The notes beneath the pieces were generated by a model. The model saw nothing but the letters and a program-made list of their open reading frames with translations. It was not told where the DNA came from and ran no database searches. Shown here piece after piece: positions 17,146 through 22,942 of a stretch of 22,942 bases of DNA (positions within the stretch are counted from its first letter, which is position 1; every line of letters starts with the position of its first letter). This DNA comes from Branchiostoma floridae (Eukaryota; Chordata; Leptocardii; Amphioxiformes; Branchiostomatidae), in assembly GCF_000003815.2 (NCBI RefSeq), contig NC_049996.1:1989892-2012833 (forward strand), written 5' to 3'. The translations under genes and the position numbers were made by a program.

Positions 17146-17505
17146 CACTGTGTGTGTCACTGTGTGTGTGTGCGCGCGTGTCACTGTGTGTGTATGTGTG
17201 CGCGCATGTCAATGTGTGTGTGGCAGCACGTGTGTGTGCACCACCACGTGTGTGTGCACCGCCACGTGTGTGTGTGTGTGTGTGACCGTGTGTGTGTGTG
17301 TCACTGTGTGTGTGTGTGCGTGCGTGTCACCGTGTGTGTGTGGCAGCACATGTGTGTGCACCGCCACGTGTGTGTGCACCGCCACGTGCGTGTGTGTGTG
17401 TGTGTGACCGTGTGTGTGTGTGTCACTGTGTGTGTGTGTGTGACCGTGTGTGTGTGTGTCACTGTATGTGTATGCACGCACGTGCGTGTGTGTATGTATG
17501 TGTGG
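17146..17505. repeat. TG-rich minisatellite with 120-bp higher-order period
   Basis: (TG)n interrupted by CAC, ACC and CGCG units. TGGCAGCACG at 17221 and TGGCAGCACA at 17341 begin matching blocks exactly 120 bases apart. The block contains several CACGTG words and alternating purine-pyrimidine runs suited to Z-DNA. Open frames on both strands (CVCVC on plus, HTHTHT on minus) are repeat translation. Confidence 0.95.
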
Positions 17506-17597
17506 ACAGCATAACTTGAAAAGCCGTGGGGGGTCTTTATGAATATATGGTAGGTGGAGAGTACAAAAACATCAGACTGTACTGTCATGTTTTCCAG

Positions 17598-17714
17598 ATG
17601 TCTTTTGTGAGTGGCGGCTGCCATGTCTGACCTCCGGAGAGTGTATCCCACCAGAGTTCTTCTGTGATGGTCACTTCCACTGCAACGACACATCTGACGA
17701 GTGGCAATGCAATG
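17598..17714 (+). CDS. exon 6: LDL-receptor class A domain (third module)
   Basis: Acceptor TGTTTTCCAG|AT, donor G|GTATTA, phase 1-1, 39 residues (160-198). Six cysteines at 163, 169, 175, 182, 188 and 197. GECIPPEFFCDG and HCNDTSDEWQC carry the Ca2+-site acidic residues. A complete canonical LDLa. Confidence 0.94.
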
Positions 17715-17789
17715 GTATTATTGGTTTTGTTTTTATTCATTTCTTCCTTATATATTGCAAACTCCGTAAACAGGCCAGATTTGTATGGT

Positions 17790-17950
17790 TAGATTTATTT
17801 GATCCACTCACACCAGGAAGGTCACTCCTTATCTTATCAATAAAAAGCGTGGTGCGTTCTTTAACACTCTTGAAGTGTGTCTTTTTTAAAACACGGGACC
17901 TCCTATAAAGTATAAAGTTCCTATCCGAGGGACGTCCTTTGTTGAAGCTA
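17790..17950 (-). repeat. SINE/LINE-tail family A copy
   Basis: The minus strand reads GGACGTCCCTCGGATAGGAAC, TAGGAGGTCCCGTGTTTTAA, GACACACTTCAAGAGTG and TTAAAGAACGCACCAC, matching blocks at 1985-2065 and 5635-5790. It lies directly downstream, in minus orientation, of the LINE relic at 17985-18235, so it may be the 3' untranslated tail of that LINE. Confidence 0.7.
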
Positions 17951-17984
17951 GGTACTCATTTTCTCCTGAGTCTTGTGTTCACCT

Positions 17985-18235
17985 TTTTACTTCTGGGGAC
18001 CAAAGGAGTTTACCGGCTGGTTCACCATGTTGAGTAATAAACTAATATGTCCAGCAAGACTTAACCGTGCTGCCTGACTTCAGTAGAGATGAGTGAAAGA
18101 GTCCCATACAGTTCTTTGTTTGTTTTAATGTGTTCAACACATAGCATCCTGGTGAAGGAACCATCCAGTTTCCTGGTCTGAGAAGTATTCATGGTCCATG
18201 ACTCACAGCCATCAAGTAAAATTGAGACAACAAAG
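17985..18235 (-). pseudogene. relic of a non-LTR retrotransposon ORF2 C-terminus
   Basis: On the minus strand the reading frame gives GCESWTMN, RKLDGSFTRML and NKELYGTL, then, after a stop and frame shifts, RLSLAGH, NQPV and LLWSPE. This order (YGCESWTL...KLDG.YTRML...NKELYG...RRLRFAGH...PV..LLLW.P) is the conserved C-terminal segment of reverse transcriptases from invertebrate LINEs. It is broken by at least one stop and two frameshifts, so it is inactive. It sits in intron 6 opposite to the host gene. Confidence 0.75.
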
Positions 18236-18317
18236 AACTATATTGCACAGTAACTTACAAACATTATGAAATTATTTCTAGTAACAGTTGCATACAATCT
18301 GTATCCTCCAGTCACAG

Positions 18318-18471
18318 GTGCCTGTAACATGCCCCTTACCATTGGCATGGGTGAGATGGTCGAGGAGCAGTTCAACTCATCTTCAGGCTGGGTGAGACCG
18401 CCGGATAACCTCAGAGAATTCGACATCATACCATTCGCTGTCGGCTGGGCAACCAGAGAACTGAACGAAAG
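18318..18471 (+). CDS. exon 7: F5/8 type C (discoidin) domain, part 1
   Basis: Acceptor CCAGTCACAG|GT, donor AG|GTGTTT, phase 1 to 2. Begins with the domain's first cysteine (GACNMPLTIGMG) and continues with EEQFNSSSGW, matching the F5/8C opening C..PLGM..G.I.D.Q..ASS. The end, VGWATREL, leads into the conserved W-x-x-VD of the next exon. NSS is a possible N-glycosylation site. Confidence 0.9.
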
Positions 18472-18998
18472 GTGTTTAGATCATGTCACAATTTAAAAAT
18501 TTTTGTCCGTACACAAAATAAAGCGCTACACCAACAAGCTTTTGATCAATCTCTTGATCCTTATCAAGTTGAAATGACCCAAAGCCTATGTCACACGTCC
18601 AAATCTGAAGTGTGATGACAGCAATGACAGCTTGGAAGTTGGTATCGGCCCCCTTCATGGTTGAGGGAAATTTGATGTAAATGGTCTCTTTCACTACATT
18701 AGAGAACAAATAACCCCATTTGCTTGGCAATATCTAATTACCGCAAGGCCTCAGTTGTGGAGGTAATGCAGACCTGGACCAATATACCAAAGGACTTAGG
18801 GGCCCGGATTTCTGAAATTAATACATTGATTATAAAAACAGCTACAGCAAAGAAAAAGTGCATCATCGAGCGACTGAGTCCAGATGACATGCTAAACTAC
18901 GTCTAGGAATGCAGCAAACAGAACATAGGGATATAGTTGCAAACACTCATCACATCCACCACCAATGATACTCTACAGTTTTTGATTTGCTTCCATAG
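18472..18998 (+). other. intron 7 with two unassigned open frames
   Basis: Between splice sites GTGTTT and TTCCATAG lie a minus-strand frame (18476-18730, 84 aa) and a plus-strand frame (18724-18906, 60 aa). Both have non-repetitive, protein-like composition, but neither shows a domain I recognise. A CTTGATCCTTATCAAG hairpin lies near 18553-18568. Confidence 0.35.
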
Positions 18999-19149
18999 GC
19001 AATGGGTTATGGTTGACATCGGTGAGATCGTCCAGCTGTCCGGCTTTCTGACCAGAGGCGTGGGTGTGGCCTGGACCTCCATCTTTAAGATGGGATATGG
19101 TCTCACCCCAGAGGAGGTGTCTCTCATTCAAGAAGATGGTGAAGACAAG
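18999..19149 (+). CDS. exon 8: F5/8 type C domain, part 2
   Basis: Acceptor TTCCATAG|GC, donor AAG|GTAAAA, phase 2 to 0. Encodes QWVMVDIGEIVQLSGFLTRG, the hallmark W(L)QVDLG...V.GI.TQG of discoidin domains, then WTSIFKMGYGL equivalent to W...YK..YS, and an acidic end (QEDGEDK). Confidence 0.92.
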
Positions 19150-19917
19150 GTAAAATTTCCTGTGATAAAGTTTATCTTTTTAATAGATTTTCTAACCATG
19201 AGTCTTTTTCTGTAGTTTTGCATAACTGTCATTGTAATCTTACACTGTGTACATCTTAATGCAGCTACATTTTGTCTTTTTTCTTATTTTGAATATTTAG
19301 GTCATGTTGGTTCAAACATATAAATGACATCTGAGTGCAAAATCTATTTTTTTCTGCACAATGAGCAATTGAATTCTGTAAAATATAAGAAAAAATATTT
19401 TAAAAGACATAAAGAAGTGAAAGAACAAAAATGGAGACTCTATCGTTTGGTATATGATACTCTGTGTTTAGTCATCTGTTCATCCTTCTGACCACTTAGA
19501 TTTCATAATGAAGGCATTTTTTTTATTTGCCAAGCTTTTATTTTTACATGCTAGTGTCAGTTTTGGCATTCTTAGAGGATGTCATTGATGTGTAGTCAAA
19601 TCAACATGGCTTTATTTTTAATATTTGGTGGTTACTAAATACGACAATTGGACATGAAGTAATAAGTATGGTTGAAGACATCAGAGCAATGTAACATCAA
19701 GCCTAATCGATTTAGTCTTTCAAACACTGTTTTCAAGCCAAAGTTTTAAAGTTTACAGCAAAGTGTAGCAAAATAAAAGTTCTTCTTTTCACATACAAAA
19801 GCTTGTTTTGAACTTAAAACACTTTAAGTTAATAAGTTTAATGTGGAGATATGAGGTTGTTTTACACCTTTATCTTGAGATTGTTTCTGTCATTAATTTG
19901 ACTTCTTTCTTGTTCAG
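19150..19917 (+). other. intron 8, nothing recognised
   Basis: AT-rich with no ORF or repeat that I can assign. Ends in a pyrimidine-rich acceptor (CTTTCTTGTTCAG). Confidence 0.6.
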
Positions 19918-20062
19918 CTTTACTTTGTGCCAGGAAATGGTTTAAGAGGAGCTCGCTTCGACTTTGACTCTCCCGTCCGCACGCGAGTCATGAAGTTTAT
20001 CCCGCTGTCCTGGTACTTTGTGCTGGCGATACGAGTGGAGTTCATGGGGTGCCGGATTACAG
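19918..20062 (+). CDS. exon 9: F5/8 type C domain, part 3
   Basis: Phase 0 to 1. LYFVPGNG, RFDFDSPVRTRVMKFIPLSW and LAIRVEFMGC match the closing part of the domain (F.GN...V...F..P..ARY+RI.P..W...I.LR.EL.GC). The final cysteine pairs with that in exon 7 in this family. Together the three exons give a full-length domain of about 150 residues. Confidence 0.93.
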
Positions 20063-20496
20063 GTGAGATATACAAACAAACAAGAAAACAAAAAAAAGAT
20101 CTTTCACCCTGACATACGTTTAACTACTCAACCTAATTACTACATATCTTCACTGCAGAAAGCAACTGTTCTGTCTGCTGTAGTTGGTGAGTCAGTTTTT
20201 CAACTGGTTGCTTGTAAAGGCGCTGGGGCTTCTATTACTGTACAAAATAATATGTGACTATAGCGCTGTTGTGTTGGACTCAAGACCACCGCAAAAACTC
20301 TGATACATTTTGCAGTACCAGCTCTGCTGGCATTTTGTCCTCCAAAACTAACTTATTCTCTGATAAAAGACAACTGGCTGCTGTCTGACTAATATTATTA
20401 CAGACTTTATCCAACTTCATTTTGTATGACAATTTGTTAACCTGCATGTCTTATCTTATATGCTCATAACATTAACAAGATAATTGTTGATTCCAG
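20063..20496 (+). other. intron 9, nothing recognised
   Basis: No supported feature. A frame stays open from the exon to 20112 but has no domain signal. Confidence 0.5.
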
Positions 20497-20658
20497 GGCA
20501 GAGCCACAGACACATTCCTGATGACGTCATCTGTGGGGAGGGGTGGGGGTTGTACAAGGGGGGGTGCTACAAGCGCATCATTGCCCCCCTCCCCTGGGAC
20601 CGGGCCGAGGAGTACTGTCAGGCACTCAAGGGACATATGGCGTCCGTGCACACACAGG
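20497..20658 (+). CDS. exon 10: C-type lectin domain, N-terminal half
   Basis: Acceptor TTGATTCCAG|GG, donor G|GTATGT, phase 1-1, residues 349-402. CGEGWGLYKGGCYK followed by PWDRAEEYCQALKGHMASVHT is the classical start of a long-form CTLD: two N-terminal cysteines (361, 372), then the A/E-x-x-C (389) helix and the H-L-A-S-V strand. A G-rich stretch in the exon may slow sequencing. Confidence 0.93.
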
Positions 20659-20949
20659 GTATGTTTGTTTGTTTGTTTTTCAGTGTTAAACTACCTTCAG
20701 GCATAACATGCCTGTCCAGTTTTGTACATTAAATGTAAGCTAAAGAAGGACCCTTTCTGTCTTTGATAGAAAATAAGTGTGGTGGGATCTTCAACAAGAT
20801 TTCCTCAAACACGGAACCTTCAGCTTTCGTGTCATCTCTGAGTATTTTGTGTCCTCTCCAAGTACTTATTTTCAATTGAGTTAAGTGGAGAAATAGGTTT
20901 TAAGGGTCTTTGTGAAGATTACAGCATTGGGGCCTTCTAGGGACCTATA

Positions 20950-21200
20950 GGTACATGTAGCATGTATAGTCCAGTGGTTTATAGCAGCCCTGCCTCTGGA
21001 ACGTAGAACTCGTGTGTTTGATTCCAGCTGTGTTGCTCACCCGACATGCACGCTAAATAAGGAAAAGGTTGCATTCATTAGGATTGAATGTTAAGCCATA
21101 GTCCATTGTTCATTGTGCTTGACAAAAAAAGGTAGGGGAATTTCCTAGGCACAATGTATCTTTAAAAACTGTACAGAGCATCTGTCTTCACAACCAGTGG
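20950..21200 (+). mobile_element. tRNA-derived SINE family D
   Basis: A box TAGTCCAGTGG (20967-20977) and B box GTTTGATTCC (21016-21025) about 40 bases apart, then an unrelated tail ending near CTTTAAAAACTGTACAGAGC. No tRNA 3' stem closes, so this is a SINE in intron 10 and not a tRNA gene. Confidence 0.65.
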
Positions 21201-21249
21201 AAGAATAGTTAACTAAACTGGTTTGAGATCAATCATGTAATTTTCACTT

Positions 21250-21520
21250 TAGGTTTAAAGCCAGTGTCCGTCGGAAATTTCGCTGAAAGTTTTGCCATTC
21301 CGCCCTCTATGATGGACAAAAAGTCAATATTAAAACAAATGCCATTGAACCGAGCAGAGTCTACAAGCAAAATTTGCCCGTTAAAATTCAGGAAATAGCA
21401 TTTCAGGGGGTCTATATTAAAAAATTTTCCAGGGGGAGCATGCTCCCAGGCCCCCTTATAGCTAGGATCGACTGGGTTTCCAAATTCAAAATCTCGGGGA
21501 CGGAAAAAAATTCAGGCTGG
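21250..21520. repeat. repeat with GGGAGCATGCTCCC palindrome
   Basis: CAGGGGGAGCATGCTCCCAG with a perfect 14-bp palindrome at 21434-21447, followed by GGCCCCCTTATAGCTAGG. This type of motif occurs in dispersed repeats of marine invertebrates as I recall them. The borders are guesses. Confidence 0.4.
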
Positions 21521-21582
21521 CTAGAACACTGGAAAAACATGATGATATGTTGATAGTTGTTCTGTTGTTTTCTCTACTTCAG

Positions 21583-21677
21583 AGGAACATGACTTCCTGT
21601 ATCCCAGAGCGAAGACTGGATGGCTCGGACTGCGACTACCAGACCACATCACTCCGAGTCAGTTTAGACAAGAACAG
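21583..21677 (+). CDS. exon 11: C-type lectin domain, middle part (last exon in window)
   Basis: Acceptor TCTCTACTTCAG|AG in phase 1. Encodes E-EHDFLYPR and TGWLGLRLPD, the WIGL motif that follows the first helices of CTLDs. Two donors are possible: CAG|GTACAT after 21677 (phase 0) and GT|GTAAGA after 21685 (phase 2); the second is the better consensus. The rest of the domain (WND, Ca2+-site and last cysteines) is not found before 22942, so the gene continues outside the window. Confidence 0.88.
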
Positions 21678-21685
21678 GTACATGT

Positions 21686-22065
21686 GTAAGAGGCCAAAAT
21701 GGCATACACCCCCCCTACGGCAGTAGTATAGCCCAGTGACCCCCGAGGTCACGGGATTCGGATTCGACCAGTTCAGTTCCAGACATGTTTCCAAGAATAC
21801 AGACACACTTCAGAGCAGTCCTTGTCTGAGCCTCCTTTCTTCTGAGTATCCTTGGGGTGAGGGACAGGGCGGTCAATTGTTACCTTACACATGTATTACT
21901 ATTATCTGTTTCATGGGATTCTGCAACTCACCACAGATCTGTTTCAGAAATACATTGTAATCTCATCAATAAAGTCATACAGTCTATTTGATAAGTATAA
22001 ATCACACAGTTTACCAATCTGCACAGTTAGATAATTGGACAAGTGGCAAGATTAGAAATTGTCTG
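21686..22065 (+). other. start of intron 11, nothing firm
   Basis: A CAGTAGTATAGCCCAGTGAC / GGATTCGACC pair near 21720-21770 resembles a broken Pol III promoter. No gene is recognised. Confidence 0.3.
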
Positions 22066-22067
22066 TA

Positions 22068-22556
22068 CAGTCAAACCTGCCCAAGACGACCACCCGGGGG
22101 ACCGGAAAAAAGCGGTCGATTTGGACGTACAGGTGGTCGCTGAGAAGAGTATCGACTCAAAACATGACCGATGCAAAGTATAAATGGTTTCTGTTGTGTT
22201 TAATGGCAAATAGCAAGCACACTGCAGGCACGCAAAGAAGCGAGGTCTTTAATGTCAAATACAACACGCACACTGTAAACTGTAAATTTAACCCCAAAAT
22301 CCTACGCAAACTGGCCGATTTCGGCACAAAATCGCGCTAGTTGTCATAAGAAATCGATGAAAACCTCAATTTTGAAAATGATGCGGTCATTATGGGTCCC
22401 AATTTTGGCCGGTCGCGGTCGCGTTGGCCAGGTGGTCGTTGAGAAAAGGTCGCTTAATGCTTACGTCAATGGGAAAATAAATCGGGACCAAGAAAAAGCG
22501 GTCGAAATGGCCAGGTGGTCGCTGAGAAGAGGTGGTCGCTCGGGCAGGTTTGACTG
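22068..22556. mobile_element. pogo/Tigger-like MITE (489 bp) with TA target duplication
   Basis: Terminal inverted repeats start CAGTCAAACCTGCCC at both ends and extend imperfectly through CGACCACC. TA flanks both sides (22066-22067, 22557-22558). Inside each end lies the same block in direct orientation: AAAAAGCGGTCGA, GG(A/C)C, AGGTGGTCGCTGAGAAGA, a third partial one being near 22430-22450. No transposase frame. A CAGT start plus TA duplication suggests Tc1/mariner (pogo-type) mobilisation, by inference. Confidence 0.85.
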
Positions 22557-22674
22557 TACTTGTATTGTGAAGAAATGGCAACCACTGTCTCTTTCCAATC
22601 AAGTGATGTACTTGTGTTGTTGGTTAGCTAGTCAAAGTTCCTCACACACAAGATTGTGCATATAAGGCAGCACC

Positions 22675-22915
22675 CATCTGTTTCAATTGCCCTTGGGGCA
22701 CACAACTTTTGTGCAATCACTACAACAGGGAGCTAGTCTACTACATGTAGTAGTGGTTAAAATATCATACTCATGTCCCAAATGCTAGTGTCAAGCATAG
22801 AAAGCAGCATTCACTATTATCTTTTTAAAGTCTTTTGTATGACTTTGCCATGGGTGAAACTCATGACCTACTGATTGCAAGGTGAACATTCTAATCTCTT
22901 GGCCATTACACTAGT
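22675..22915 (-). mobile_element. tRNA-derived SINE family B, longer copy
   Basis: On the minus strand: tRNA-like head GTGTAATGGCCAAGAG (A-box region), TTGCAATCAGTAGGTCATGAG, a decayed B box (GAGTTTCACCC), GTCATACAAAAGACTTTAAA, and a tail ending near GTGTGCCCCAAGGGCAATTG. The head and CATACCAAAGACTTT-type block match 6760-6865. Confidence 0.75.
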
Positions 22916-22942
22916 TGTACAATGTGATGTTGTATTTCATCT

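Larger units (their letters stand above)
11547..21677 (+). other. gene span: LDLa-LDLa-LDLa-F5/8C-C-type lectin protein (3' end beyond window)
   Basis: Eleven exons join without a break in reading frame to about 434 residues in this window. Order by residue from ATG 11547: basic N-terminus 1-47, hydrophobic segment about 48-63, LDLa 73-113, degenerate LDLa 114-159, LDLa 160-198, F5/8 type C (discoidin) 199-349, C-type lectin domain from 361 onward. All borders between domains are phase 1, so each LDLa exon is a symmetric 1-1 module; within F5/8C the phases are 2 and 0. LDLa modules bind Ca2+ and ligands, F5/8C domains bind phospholipid or glycans, and CTLDs often bind carbohydrate, so a cell-surface or secreted recognition protein is the natural inference. 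The CTLD lacks its second half (WND and final cysteine region), so the gene continues past 22942. I do not recognise a named orthologue. Confidence 0.85.

Noticed and set aside
17120-17693. Open frames encoding poly-CV on plus and poly-HT on minus
   Set aside because: By-products of the TG minisatellite. The only real coding segment nearby is exon 6 (17598-17714) in its own frame.

Overview
The window is metazoan DNA: split genes with GT-AG introns, extracellular mosaic domains, many MITEs and tRNA-derived SINEs, and three 100-base assembly gaps (123-222, 3687-3786, 8445-8544). The mix of LDLa, F5/8C and C-type lectin exons with compact, repeat-rich introns suggests an invertebrate deuterostome. 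I think a lancelet (Branchiostoma-like) is most likely, but this is inference from repeat style and domain content, not a database match.

Layout. Bases 1-9300 are gene-poor: simple repeats, poly-G runs, SINE fragments, an internally deleted mariner element (4901-5478), a GGTTGC-rich repeat block (about 6350-6680), a perfect 89-bp direct repeat (6995-7083 and 7928-8016) and a 25-bp palindrome made of two opposed YY1-type motifs (6254-6278). Bases 9336-10088 hold an intronless gene for a small single-Ig type I membrane protein with PPNGQ repeats in its tail. Bases 10089-11330 hold simple repeats and a small MITE.

From about 11.5 kb to the right edge there is one plus-strand gene, cut off by the window. 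Its exons encode, in order, an N-terminal hydrophobic segment (signal anchor or signal peptide), LDLa, a degenerate LDLa, a second canonical LDLa, a three-exon F5/8 type C domain and the first two exons of a C-type lectin domain. Domain borders are phase 1, the usual mark of shuffled extracellular modules. Two small upstream exons (11547-11598 and 12002-12048) join in frame to the 13065-13182 exon. If used, the product would be a type II membrane protein with a roughly 45-residue basic cytoplasmic N-terminus. If not, translation would start at 13086 with a signal peptide.

The introns are full of mobile elements: two copies of one palindromic MITE on either side of the first LDLa exon, a tandem array that duplicated the acceptor of the hydrophobic exon, two relics of non-LTR retrotransposon reverse transcriptase, a long imperfect inverted repeat, a TG minisatellite with a 120-bp higher-order period, several SINEs and a pogo-like MITE near the right end. 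I found no CRISPR array, operon, rRNA or functional tRNA. The Ig protein and the lectin-type protein both look like cell-surface recognition molecules, but nothing in the sequence shows that they act together.
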